Below are positions 25,401 through 36,379 of a DNA stretch of 64,000 nucleotides, piece by piece. The position numbers and the translations under genes were made by a program. Position 1 is the stretch's first letter; each line of letters starts with the position of its first letter. The notes beneath the pieces are model-generated. The model saw nothing but the letters and a program-made list of their open reading frames with translations, did no database searches and was not told where the DNA came from. Source of the DNA: Anaeramoeba flamelloides. Lineage: Eukaryota; Metamonada; Anaeramoebidae. The stretch lies in the NCBI GenBank assembly GCA_027625915.1, contig JANTQA010000072.1:2418001-2482000 (forward strand), in the 5' to 3' direction.

Positions 25401-26682
25401 AAATAATCAATATCGTGTTTCGCCATTTTGTTTATTAAATGATTTATCCACTCAAAAAATTATTAAATTACATAATAATAATGTCATCATTACAAATGCT
25501 AAAAATATACCAATTAAAACCATTTTTTGCGATTTACTTTCCAAATCCAGTTATAACAAATTAAAACAATTGTACAAAAACAAAAAAGAAAATCCACATA
25601 TTAAAATCAAATCGAAAGAATTGGAAAAAATTACTTTTTTAAATGAAACAAATTTTAATAATTTAATTTGCCATTTATTTGATTTGATAAATGAATCAAA
25701 CAAAGAGCAACCAATACAATTATTAGAATTAATTGCAAAAATGTTATCTAAAATGAGTAAATTTTTATTAATCTTTTGGGAAATTGAGATCTCTTATTCA
25801 AATTCTATAAGCCAAAAAGATAGTATAGATAAAACTTTTACTATTGAAAACACAGTTTTGATTAAATTATTTCAAATCATTATATCAAATAATCAAAGTG
25901 TCAGATCTTCAAAATTAAAAATGTCATTAGTCAAAATATTAACAAATATAATTCCTGATCCTAAAGTTTATCAATTTTATTTAAATATAGAAGACAAATT
26001 TTATTCAAAATTATATTTGTTCTTAAGAAATGCCGAGGGTTATAAATTAGCGAAATTGATTTTCAAATTAGTTTTCACGATTATTATTTACAATCCAGGC
26101 GCAATAAACGATTTAATTAACAACAAAAAACTCCATACCTTTTTAGCTTTGATTTCTAGTTCTTCGACATTACCATTAGTTGCTTCTAGTTTATATTTTT
26201 TATCAAAAATGTTAACAATCACTGAATTAATTTCGAAAAAAAATAAAAATGGCGCGAGTGCAAAACAATTAAAATTTTTCAATTCACATAATTTTAAACA
26301 AAAAATGTTCAAAAGTATCAATCAAATTCATAATACCTTTATTAATTTTTTTGTTCAAAATTTCTTGTTTGTTAAATTAAACATGGTTTTTATGAAATAT
26401 ATTAAAGACAAAAGCAACAACAACAATAAATTTATTTCCTTTGTTTGTTCCAAATTATTTAATGTATATAATATTATTTTAACAAAACCTTATTGTAATA
26501 AAATTAAGAAAAGAAATAAAAAAAAGTTACAATACAAAGAAGGGATATTATTTTTCCAAAATATTTGCTTTGGAAAAAACATTAAAACAAACTTTATTGA
26601 TTATAATAATAGTAATAGTAATAAAACTACAGATAACAAAAAATCTAGAAAAAAATTACAAAGGTGGTTTAATAAAAAATAA
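19435..26682 (+). CDS. large unknown protein, three exons, HEAT/armadillo-like helices possible
   Basis: Exons 19435-19629, 19774-21196 and 24775-26682. Intron 1 is 144 bases (GTATGT...CCAAG) and intron 2 is 3578 bases (GTATAT...TAATAG); both join in phase 0. About 1175 residues. The N terminus is Ser/Asn-rich and polar; a motif FDCYSEYENAYLNW lies near residue 95. The last exon encodes many amphipathic Leu/Ile/Lys helices (for example LLELIAKMLSKM, LPLVASSLYFLSKML) that look like alpha-solenoid repeats, which is inference from pattern only. The end is basic. The reading frame changes at about 20620 (after NININKK, in a run of six A), and total exon length is one base over a multiple of three, so one extra base in assembly or in the allele is likely. 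The family is not recognised. Confidence 0.6.
21946..23010. repeat. nested foldback element in giant intron 2
   Basis: The outer arms are CCAAATGAATTCAAAATATA (about 21953) and its inverse TATGTTTTGAATTCATTTGG (about 22971). The inner arms are longer, about 88 bases: 22603-22690 and 22869-22956, sharing for example GTAATTAGTATCTGGTATTG and its inverse. About 180 bases separate the inner arms. Confidence 0.7.
22140..22480 (-). repeat. inverted repeat partner of 24265-24600
   Basis: Read on the minus strand this segment runs TTTTTTGATCC, TCATTTTTCTTTTTCGTTT, an A-rich stretch with AAAGATC, then TTTTTCATTGAAAGTTC, TCATTTCAAAAATTGT. The segment 24265-24600 on the plus strand has the same blocks in the same order. 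Both lie in the same giant intron, 1.8 kb apart, so the transcript could fold back. Confidence 0.65.
24265..24600 (+). repeat. inverted repeat partner of 22140-22480
   Basis: See the partner at 22140-22480. Landmark blocks are TTTTGCTTTTTCGTTTTGC (about 24295) and TTTCATTGAAAGTTCGG (about 24485). The 3' end lies about 170 bases before the splice acceptor at 24774. Confidence 0.65.
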
Positions 26683-26879
26683 AAATAAATTATTGAAGAA
26701 CTATTTTTTTTTTTTTTTTTTACTTTATTATGTGTTTTTAGTTTAAAAATAATAATAATAATTTATTGTAAAAAAACTATGTTTTAGTTTTTTTATGAAT
26801 TTGGTAGTTAATTTCTTATTTTAGAATGAAATATATAAGATTTTTTTCATAAAGGAGGAAGTTGAAAAAGTTCCCAGGT

Positions 26880-27420
26880 TAGTGTATTCAGTTTTTTGAT
26901 TTTAGAAATTAAAAGAAAATTTATAAAATTTTCTTTTTATTTCTTAAATTAATTTAATATCAGAGTTTGTTTTTTCAGAATTTAGAAGAATTGAGTAAAA
27001 TATTTGATTTTTCCCTATTCTTTTGAATTCGGGAAAATTATCGTTAGTTTTACTCGAATTTTCTTCGTATTTGAAAATCTATTGTTTTTGTCGGTTTTTT
27101 TTGTGTTTTCGATTTTATTTGTGAAGTGTTCTAGGTTTTTTTTACTTTTTGAAATAAACCAAAAATTTAATAAATTTTAGGTTTATTTTAAAAAGTGAAA
27201 AAAACCTAATGAAAATCTATTGATTTTCCAAATAAATAGAAAACTCAAAAAAACATAACGAAAATCAATAGATTTTCTAAATAAAATAGAAAACCTCAAA
27301 AAAACCTAGAACACTTCGCAAATAAAACAGAAAACCTCAAGAAAACCACTGTTTGCTTTTTTTTACTTTTGAAAATAAAAACAAAATTTCAAAAATTTTC
27401 AGATCTCTATTTGATCTAAT
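26880..27420 (+). repeat. partial hairpin-cassette copy
   Basis: Contains the core hairpin in diverged form (about 26971-27038: CAGAATTTAGAAGAATTGAG against CTATTCTTTTGAATTCGGG) and the second hairpin type, where GTTTTTTTTACTTTTTGAAA pairs with a later TTTAAAAAGTGAAAAAAACC (about 27133-27210). A third palindrome follows at about 27225-27335 (AAATCTATTGATTTTCC-type units). The head and tail blocks of the full element were not recognised. Confidence 0.55.
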
Positions 27421-28323
27421 ATTTTTTAGGGGTGAAAATTACTATTTATTATTTTCTTTTTGATTGAAAAAATTTTTTTACAAATTTTTGTTAATGTTGA
27501 CAAAATTTTCCAATAAAATGGAAATTGTATAAATGTATTTTATTATTTAAAAAATCATTTGTACCCATACAATATCCAGTTTTTTATCGAAATTGGTTGT
27601 ATATTGTTTTCTCCAAAAAAATGTTATTTTTTTTCTTTTTTGGGACTTATTCCATTCAACATATTTTGAAATAAATATCATATTCATTGATTCAAACAGT
27701 ATTAATATTTCATTTCATTTGTTATTGTATTTTAACGAATAGCTACACTAACAAAAAGATTTTTTTTGAAATGTAAAAAAAAAAATGGCCCACTTTTTTG
27801 GAAATACCCTCTATTGGGCAATTGGCTATTTGCATTTTTTTGGATAAAAAAATAAATTAAAAGGTTTTGGTTATTCTATTGTATAATGCACATATAGTAG
27901 TTTTTTAATTTTATATTGAAAAACTCTTGATACAACTACATAAATAGTTTTATTGAAGAAATCAAAATATTTGACCAATCAGAGATCAAATGAAATATGT
28001 TTCTTAATTAAGTTTTAAATTAGAACCTTCAAGAAATTGATACACATTTAAAGATTTACTTTTTAAGAAAATGAGTTGTTTTTTTTTTTTTTTTTTTTCA
28101 TTTTTTATTTCTCATTTTTATTTTTTTTGTAAGTTTCCCAAATCTTATTTTGGAATAATCCTGTCCAATTATCATGTCAACTGTTTATATTGAAAGTCTT
28201 ATTCATTTGGATTATGTTGGTTTCCAATTGATCCAGTTGGATTTAGTTCGTTTCAGTTACATAAGTCCTGATTAGTTAAGTTACTTATGTTTGATCTGAT
28301 TATCTACAATTTGAGTTTTTTTA

Positions 28324-29043
28324 AGGTTTACAATCCCTGAAATTTGAAAAAAGGTTATCTTGTATAGGGAGTAGTCACTTGTTAATTTGTTTCTTATCTT
28401 TAATTAATCTTGGGTTGGCTTGGGTTTTAATATACTGGTATTTGAATTTCAAATGGGAAAAATTTTCACTTCATTTTCAATTTCCTTTTCTTTTAAAGTT
28501 TTTACATGGTAATCTACTTCTTAGTACTCTCTATTTTAACAAGAAAAATATTAACAATCAAGTGAAAATATTGTCTCTTTTAGAATTCAAATACGAGTAG
28601 TTCCAAATGACAATTTTTGACAATTTATTTTTTTTTCCTAAATCTGAATTGATGAGTTTAAGACTAATATATCGGAGTTAAGTTATAAAAATATATTATT
28701 TATCTGTTAATGGAAATTTTTAATTCGATTTGGTTTTATTTGGATCTTTTCTAAAAAAAAAATTGATCTCTTCATTTAATTGATTGGACTTGGAAGTAAA
28801 TCAGAGTTTTCTTCTGTAACCCAAAAATCAAAATTTATTCCTAAAGCACCTAACGATCTATTTATCTTATAAACTTCAATTCATATTTCCGAAAAATTAC
28901 AAATAAATTGTCAAAAATTGTCATTTTGAACAACTCTTAAAAACCCATGTCAAGCACAAGATTGATCAGATAAAAATCAAATTAACAAGTGACCACTCCC
29001 TATACAAGATAACCTTTTTTCAAATTTCAGGGATTGTAAACCT
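28324..29043. mobile_element. MITE-like element C, copy 1, with 65-base terminal inverted repeats
   Basis: The ends 28324-28389 and 28979-29043 are inverted copies with hardly any mismatch (AGGTTTACAATCCCTGAAAT and its inverse at the right edge). The inversion continues inward with more divergence: GACAATTTTTGACAATTTAT at about 28609 pairs with its inverse near 28905. Almost the whole element is a foldback. A second copy, 31937-32492, lies in giant intron 3. The low mismatch of the ends suggests recent insertion or gene conversion. Confidence 0.8.
28433..28599. mobile_element. small inverted-repeat element nested in element C
   Basis: About 165 bases flanked by ACTGGTATTTGAATTT on the left and the inverse AATTCAAATACGAGT on the right. 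In element C copy 2 the matching place reads uninterrupted (TTTTAATAGTTGTTCAAAT, about 32037), while copy 1 reads TTTTAATA, then the element, then TAGTTCCAAAT. This is a filled/empty pair consistent with a TA target duplication, as for Tc1/mariner-like or related elements. Confidence 0.65.
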
Positions 29044-29989
29044 GAAGGTGAAATGTTCAACAGGTTTAATAAATCTTATATATACTTTATATTCCTTTTA
29101 TTACATCGGAATACTTTTTAAAAAAATATGGGAGGTTAAATAACAAATAAAAAATGGAAATTGAAAAAGAGAAAAAGTTTAAGTAACTAATCTCTATTAA
29201 ATTTTATTACCTAAATTTAATTGAGATTGAGAAAATTTTTGCCAATTACTTAGATTTGAAAAACCTTGTTTATTTTCAATATTAAACATGTTTCTAGATA
29301 ATAAATTCTTATTTAGAAATTTATCAAAAATAAAAAAAAAATAGAGACTAGCCCCTTAAAAAAAAATTCTTTTCTTCTTCGGATAAACCAAAAGTGGCAA
29401 TGATATATATTGAATTTTTCATTTTTTAATAGGAAATCTTACTGAACTTGAAAAATCAATTCTTGAAAAAATTGCATTAAATATCAAGATAAGGTTCAAA
29501 TGAACAAATGTTAGATATAAAATTAAAATTATTAAACCTACCAACACTAATGTTTATTTTTAAAATAACATTTAAACATTACAAAGTTGAAAAATTCTGA
29601 CAATTCATTTTTTTTTTCAAGAAGATTAGCTATTAAAATAATATATAAAATATTTACTATAATTTTATTCAATAATCTTGATCAAATTGGTATATAGAGG
29701 TTCTAAATTAGATATTGTAGCTATTAAAACACTTCGTTCCTCATTTGGATTCTAATTAACTTCAGAAAATTCTTGTGGTTTGGAGAATCTTACTTGTTGT
29801 TAAGATTATATTTTGAAAATTTCAAAAAAAAAAATGAATCCACTTTTTTTTCACATTATTTAAATTAAAATCATTATTTTTATCAAATTAAAAGTAGTTC
29901 AAGTATTTTAAATTGGTAAAATGGAATTGATTTTCAAATAAAATATCAATATGTTGATTTTCATTTTTGTTCATTATCAATTTATTTTA

Positions 29990-30350
29990 TAGTTTTCAGA
30001 TTGGTTTGATTTCTCCATTTTGGAAAGAGTAAAAATTGATAGGTATAGGAAATTTAATCAATATCCCAATAAGAATGGTTACCGATTTTTCAATAATTTA
30101 TATATTTCTCTTTTTAAATGGTAAAGCTGTTTTAAAAAAGTGTGGACTCGAAGTTTTGTAAGTAGGGCTTAAAACTGTCTAATTCATATGTTTTACACAG
30201 TTCAGTCAACATCCCACAAAAGTTTTGGTACACACTTTTCTAAAACAGCTTTAATAAATTTTTAACTTTTTAGTAATATTTTTGATATATAAAAATATTG
30301 ATCTTTTCGAGTTTTTGAAATTTCCAGGTTTTGAGATTGGACTGTTAAAT
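29990..30350 (+). repeat. dispersed repeat K, copy with insertion
   Basis: Matches 12410-12690 in order (ATTGATAGG, AATGGTTACC, TTTTTAACTTTTTA, TTTTTGAAATTTCCAGGTTTT, GATTGGACT), but is interrupted by the 130-base inverted-repeat element at 30123-30252. Confidence 0.6.
30123..30252. mobile_element. 130-base MITE-like element H
   Basis: The ends AAAGCTGTTTTAAAAAAGTG and CACTTTTCTAAAACAGCTTT are inverted repeats of about 22 bases with one mismatch. It sits inside repeat K, whose other copy at 12.5 kb lacks it. A related, diverged inverted-repeat pair is in the Hsp110 intron (about 52195-52320). Confidence 0.75.
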
Positions 30351-31009
30351 TCACTTATTAATTTTCATAAAATTCATCTTAATTTGATACACCTGACCCA
30401 AAAAAGGGAAACGTAAAAGTTTTAAAGTAAGTGGGAAAAAAAAAACAAAAAAAGAAATCACCAAAAAATAATTTAAAAAAATTTTGGATTTTTTAAAAAA
30501 AAGATTCGTAAGAAGAGATGAGAAAATGTGATACTATTCATTCAGTTTTTCTTGTGATCAAATAATAATTCTTAAAATTTTCTTTTTTGGGCGAAAAGAA
30601 ATATTCAAAATACTATAAAGTAAAGGAAATTAGTTTTTTGATCAACAAAACAACAACTTCAATTCGAGATAACAAAACTTTTCTAAAGGTTCATTAAATT
30701 TTAAATGATTAATCCTAAAAAAAATATCAAAGATAAATCATAAAAACTGTTTAGAAGAACATAGATCAAGAAATCAAATCGAAACCTTTTGTAAATATCC
30801 TAGTTTTTGGAGTCTTAAATGATCGTTTTTTTCTTTCTTTTAAAATTTGAAATTTCCAAAATTAGGGATTAAATCTTTTTCAGAAATTAAACAAAATTTT
30901 GGTTTGGTTCAACTTGCTAATTCTAAGTCACTTTAAAGTTGGATATTAATTACATTTTTTGGAATTATTTTTTTTTTTGAAGTTTATTTTTCAATCAAAA
31001 GATCTTAAA

Positions 31010-34000
31010 ATGTCAATCAAAGCAAAAGGTACAAATAAAAAAACGAAAAAAGTTAAAAAAAAAAAACACTTGAATGAAAAACAAATCCTGAGACTTGAAC
31101 TTTTAAAAATCTATCCATACCTGAAAAGAGATAAATCTTTTCATGCTCTGCGACAATTCTTAAAGGCTAGAATTCATAAATCTGGTGGTATTCAATTATT
31201 AAACTCTAAGGAAGTTAAACAACAAAGGGTCTGGTGTTGGCAAGTGATCAAACAAATTGGAAAAGATTTTGTTGAAGGAAAAGATCTGACTAAAATTGCT
31301 TGTAAGAAAAAAACTTCAAATCTTTTTATTTTACCTTTTTTTTTTGCTGTCCCAGTTTGGTGAATTCCCAAAATTAATTTCCCCATTCACTAATTTCCCC
31401 TCACAAATTATGATCTTACACCTTACCAAACAAATAGTACCAGTTCGATTGTTTGAGCCAAGATCGTTTCTTGAAAGACTTGCAGAAGGATTTGCTTATG
31501 CACCTTTGTATTTAGAACGAGCACATCGAGAAACTGATCCTATCGAAAGAATGAAAAATGTTGTCTGTTTTATGTTTGCTGGTCTTCATCTTTCAATAAC
31601 AAATTCAAAGCCCTTTAACCCAATTCTGGGCGAAACGGTAATCATCTTTTCTTGATCTTTCTGAAGAATTCATTTTTTGAGTTAAATAATTGCCTGAATG
31701 AGTTTTTTTTTTTTGATCAAATCTAAAAAGATTGTTTTAAAAAATGGTCTAATTTCATTTATATTTGACTTTTTCGATTTAGAATTAAAATAGTTTGGTG
31801 TTTTTAAATGACCCAATTTTGTTTTTAAAGACATTATTGAAAAAATTGTTTTTTCTCACCAAATTGTTTTGATCTTTATCTTTTTATTTCTTTTTACAAT
31901 AAAAAGTATTTTTTATTAAAGTATTCAAACTGTTTAAGGTTTACAATCCTTGAAAGAAGAAAAAGATAATCTTGTTTAAGGTCATGTTACAAGTTGTTTT
32001 GGTTCATAACTGATCGATATTCAACTTTGAATGGATTTTAATAGTTGTTCAAATATGGTAGTCTTTGCTTATTTATTTTTTTATTTTTTTCCGAAATGCA
32101 AATTGAAGAGTGTAAGATTAATTTGCTGGAATTTAAGTTATAAAAAATGTGGTTTATGGTTTGTCTTTTGAAATTTTGATTTCAGATTGATTTTATTTGG
32201 AGCTTTTAAAAAAAATTTATTATTTTTTAAGTAATTGACAAAAAAGTAAATGTTGAAATAAATATTTCATGTGAAAAAACCAAAATACATTATTAAAGTG
32301 CTCCCAGTCTATTATTCTTTAACTCTAAAATTAGGATTTTGAAAAAAAAATATTTAAATTGTCAAAAAATGCAATTTTGAACGAATATAAAAGCCCATGC
32401 CAAGCCCAAGGTTGATCAGCTATGAACAAAATAACAAGTAGCATGACAGAACATAAAATAATCCTTTTTCTGGTTTCAGTGATTGTAAACCTGGAATACT
32501 TTGAGTTATTTTTGATAAATTCAATTCTTACTTTTTGAAAGGTAATTTTTCTTATCAATTAACTTTCCAACCTAGAATTATGAAAAATAACAATCCCAAA
32601 ATTCAATTTTTCAGATCAATTGAAAAATGAGTAAAAATTTGATGATAAATTCTCCATTTTTACATATAAAACAAAATTGAATTATCCACTAACCATTAAC
32701 AGTTTGAATTGAGATATTGATAAATATTTTAAATTTTATGGATTTTGACCCTTCTTTAAGTGTTGAAATCAAAAACATCTGAAATCGTAAAAAAATAATA
32801 ATGAAGATGATTAAAAAATAAAATCTAATTTATTGTTATTATTTCTTAGATAAATTCTAAATCGATCAGAAAACATCTATTAAGATAGTTTCTTTGTTTT
32901 TACATTTTCCAAAATAAGCATTTTATTTTCTTTGGATCTTTTCTTTTGATAATTATTTGAACTTTTAAAAATTTCAATTAGGAAACTTTTAGAAAAAAAT
33001 TTTTATAAAATATTTTCCCTAATATACATTAAATTCAAAATAATCAAATACCTCTCTCATATTAAAATGCTTTCAAATGTTTTAAAATGATGAAAATGAT
33101 TTTTATTTTATAATTTAAAATCAAAAGTAGATTTAACTTTTTTAGTCATTTACTCAATTAATTTTACAAATTTTGGTATTTTTTATTTCTGCATTTACCC
33201 AAAGAATTAAAATTGTTAGTTTTAGAATATTGATTCAATATCTAATTGAATATAGTAACTGTTTACTGGGTAATTTTTATATTTGTTTCAAATGGGTGTA
33301 TTTTTTGGAATTATTATTACAGCGATCAAAGAAATACTTGCCCAACGACTATAATCTGTGTTTCAAAATATAATCCATGATTTTTTTTTCTTGTTCCAAT
33401 GCAACATTAAATTCAACTGCACAATAGTATACCTAAGTTCAAATGAATTTTGAATGTAAAATCTCTTGATATTTTATGTATAATTTAAATTATGAATACC
33501 ATTTATTTTAAATTTTTCATAATTGTCTCATTTTTTTTGAAGATTTTTTTTGTTTTTTTGATGATAAAAATTTTGTCAAAATTTGATTCTATTTTTACAG
33601 ATAAATTTTCCAATTTGATCCCATGTTTTTCGAATTTCTATTTAAATAATAAAATTTAAGAAATTAATAGCATATTTAATTAGAGTTCATTATTATTTTA
33701 TTTAATCAATTGATGAATAGCTCTTCTATAACAAAAAAAAAAACATGTTTTTTATTTTGAAACACAGATTAAAAAAATATGTACGTATTATTTTGACAAC
33801 AGTAATATTTTCTATTAATGAGAAATAGAGAATTCCAGGAGTGTTTGGAAATTTCTAGTTTTAGATTTGATAGTAAGGATTAATGTTCTTGAAATCTGAA
33901 AAAAAAGACAATTTTTTATGGTCTATTTATCAATCTAATTAATATATTATCAAAACACCATGCATCAAAAGGTAAAAAATATTCTATTAAAAAAAATGGG

Positions 34001-35975
34001 GGGAATTTTTCAAAATTACTAAAAATCGTTTATCATCAAAAATTAAATAGTCTTTTTCATTTTATCATTGTTTTAGAAGAAATAAATTATTCTTTATCTA
34101 TAGTTGATTAATTTTTACAAAAAAAGTATTTTGTATAACTTGTTTAATTAAAGTTCTCTTTATTTCTTAAATTAAATAAAACTCCGTTAGCTTTTATAGA
34201 ATTTAAAAGAATAGAGTAAAATCTTTGATTTTTTTCTATACTTTTGAATCCTGTAAAATCTAGGTACTCTACGGTACCCAAAGGCACTTGAAGGCATAAC
34301 TACCCTAATAAAAAAAATTGTTTTATAACATCTATAGAACATTTTTATAACAAAATTTCCCTTTAAATGATGATTTTTTCAATATTTTTTAAAAAAATAT
34401 CCTTATAACAGACTTATAACATGTTACAAAATTTATAACACATTTTATAACAAATATTTATGTTATTAAAGTTTTTATTATAAAATTTTATAACATTTTA
34501 AATGTTTATAACACCTTTACAACAAGTTTATAACATGTTATAAAAAACTTTTTTTATTAGGGTATTAATTAATATTATTATCTATAATACTTTTTAAATA
34601 CTCATGGCTTTTCCATCTAGAGTTATTCAATTATTAAATTTTCTTTAAATTGATTAAGATTTGTACCTAATAATTTTAAGTTATCTATTTCTCAATTAAT
34701 ATTTGTTTTCTTTTTCACAAAAATTTGAATTTTTTGATATACTTTCAATCCTCAGAAGTTCTAATTTCTTTTTGATTTTGTACATTATTTTATAAATTAA
34801 AATTCTGAAAAAACAATAATTATCAAAGTTATTTTTAGAATGTTTAAACTCAAATTATATTGAGGTAAATAGTCATTTTGGGTTAAGGTTAAATGATAAC
34901 TGTAAAAAATAGTGATTATTAAAAAAAGTAATAGTAGTTTCGATTGTAGTAAATATAAATAAATTTGAAAAAAAAAAATCTTCAAATAAATTATTTAATT
35001 TAAATATCAGTAAAAAAAAAAAACATTAATTTAATTAATTTGATCTTCTAACGAATTTTCGATTCCTGTTTTGAATTATTTTCTTTAATTGTTGAAATAA
35101 TTATAATATTTTTTTTTTTCTACTTTTATTTATTTTTTATTTTCTAGTATCAATGTTATTTCCAAAATGGAACACAAGTTTTCTGTGAGCAAACTAGCCA
35201 TCACCCACCTGTTTCCAGTTTCCAATTACTTGGGCCTAATAATAAATATATGTATTGTGGTTATGGAAATTGGTCAGCTTCTTTTAGAGGGAATAGTATA
35301 CATGTGTAATTTATTTGTTATCTATTTTTAATTTTTTTTTCGATCTTTTTTCTGTCTATTTTGTACTTTCTGAAATATCGAATCTTAACAATCGAATAAT
35401 ATAATTTACAAATATTTTTTTTTATAACTAGATCACAAAAAGGTAAATATCAGCTTGATTTTGACGATGGAACTAAGTACACTTGGGATAATCCAACTGT
35501 TCGGATTACTGGAATCTTGATCAAAGATAGAATAACGAATTATGATGGTGTAATAAATTTTATTGATAAAAAAAATGATTTAGGATGTGTAATCTATTTT
35601 AATCCTGATGCACTCGGGTTTTTTAAATCATTGATTTTTAGTAGCAATACACCAAGTCATTGTGTCAGAGGATACATTTTTAACTTAAGCAAAGTAAAGA
35701 AAAAAAATTGGAAAGAAATTTCACTTTGTAGTATTAAGGGTGCTTGGGTTGGAAATTTATCTTTTGATGGGAAGGTTTACTGGCAAATTGATAGAAATCT
35801 TCCTGAACGACCACATCCATCAAAAATATTTCTTCCTTCAGATAGTCGCTATCGTAAAGATAGAAGATATTTGGCAAAATTACAATGGAAACAAGCTGCA
35901 GAAATGAAAATAGAAGGGGAAGAAAAACAACGATATGACAGAAAATTAAGAGCTCTTCACGATTTTAAAAAATAA
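31010..35975 (+). CDS. oxysterol-binding protein-related (ORP) lipid transfer protein, short form
   Basis: Four exons: 31010-31301, 31438-31637, 35148-35305 and 35432-35975. All joins keep frame and total 397 codons plus TAA. The joins restore GKDLTKIALPVRLFEPRSF, KPFNPILGET and the family signature EQTSHHPP, which confirms the splice sites. The ORD domain occupies most of the protein, with GLHLSITNSKPFNPILGE in the sterol/lipid-tunnel region and a C-terminal RRYLAKLQWKQAAEMKIEGE helix as in other ORPs. Such proteins carry sterol or PI4P between membranes. No PH domain, ankyrin repeats or FFAT motif precede it, only a Lys-rich leader (KKTKKVKKKKH), so it resembles the short Osh/Dictyostelium-type ORPs. 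Introns are 136, 3510 and 126 bases. Confidence 0.93.
31937..32492. mobile_element. MITE-like element C, copy 2
   Basis: The ends AGGTTTACAATCCTTGAAAG and TTTCAGTGATTGTAAACCT are inverted repeats and match the ends of copy 1 at 28324-29043. Internal blocks such as TTTAAGTTATAAAAA and the inverse pair GGTTCATAACTGATCGAT / TTGATCAGCTATGAAC also fit the foldback design. It is more diverged than copy 1, so older. Confidence 0.7.
33317..33806 (-). mobile_element. MITE-like element D, copy 2
   Basis: The left end TTACAGCGATCAAAG...AATCTGTGTTTCAAAAT and the right end, inverse of AAACACAGATT...TTTTGACAACAGTAA, form terminal inverted repeats. The interior matches 11572-12055 in reverse (for example ATAGTATACCTAAGTTCAAA against TTTGAACTTAGGTATACTAT). 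Lies wholly in giant intron 3. Confidence 0.65.
34190..34260. repeat. diverged core hairpin in giant intron 3
   Basis: TAGAATTTAAAAGAATAGAG pairs with TTCTATACTTTTGAATCCTG, then come TCTAGGTACTCTACGG and GGCACTTGAAGG, short motifs that also follow the hairpin at 37980 and 50220. A fragment of the hairpin-cassette family. Confidence 0.65.
34301..34564. mobile_element. 264-base element E with TACCCTAATAAAAAAA ends
   Basis: Begins TACCCTAATAAAAAAA and ends with the inverse TTTTTTTATTAGGGTA; the inversion continues into TTTTATAACA-type sequence. The interior is a series of TTATAACA / TGTTATAA motifs on both strands, at least ten by eye. No coding capacity. Confidence 0.75.
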
Positions 35976-36379
35976 AATAATGAATATAAGAAATAATTTG
36001 AACAATTGTCTTTTTTTAATAAAGATTATTTTCATATAACAATTAATACATTCACAAATTCCTATATATATATATTATTATAATTTTGGGGTTGGGTATG
36101 AAGTTTTTCTTGGTAAAAAGTATCACAATATTAAATCATTCTTTAATTATAATTGTTTTTGTTTTCATAAGCATTATTTTTTTTTACTTTGTCATTATTA
36201 TTCATTTTTTAAAATTTCTATTTTTATTTTATTTTATTTTTTTTTTCCTTTTTTTGAACTCTTCAGATAAACTTTTTTTCCTTTTTTATTAATTAAGTTC
36301 AAAATAAATAAAATGTTTAATGTGTATTACTGTTTTTTTACAGTGTATAAGTGTAACTAGAATTTTTCTATAGTTTGAT

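Larger units (their letters stand above)
26683..31009. other. intergenic region with hairpins and MITE-like elements
   Basis: Holds a partial hairpin-cassette copy (about 26880-27420), a 720-base element with long terminal inverted repeats (28324-29043) that itself contains a smaller element, and repeat K with an insertion (29990-30350). No gene is supported; the promoter of the ORP gene should lie in the last few hundred bases. Confidence 0.5.
31638..35147 (+). other. giant intron 3 (3510 bases) in the ORP gene
   Basis: Donor ACG|GTAATC directly after KPFNPILGET and acceptor TTTTCTAG before YQCYFQNG, phase 0. It interrupts the most conserved part of the ORD domain. It holds MITE-like elements C (31937-32492), D (33317-33806) and E (34301-34564) and one hairpin (34190-34260), so a good part of its length is repeat insertion. 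Confidence 0.9.

Noticed and set aside
31296-31437. Extension of ORP exon 2 upstream (SQFGEFPKLISPF...)
   Set aside because: It would not join in frame with exon 1, and it would separate GKDLTKIA from LPVRLFEP, which are adjacent in the family; the acceptor at 31437 restores both.
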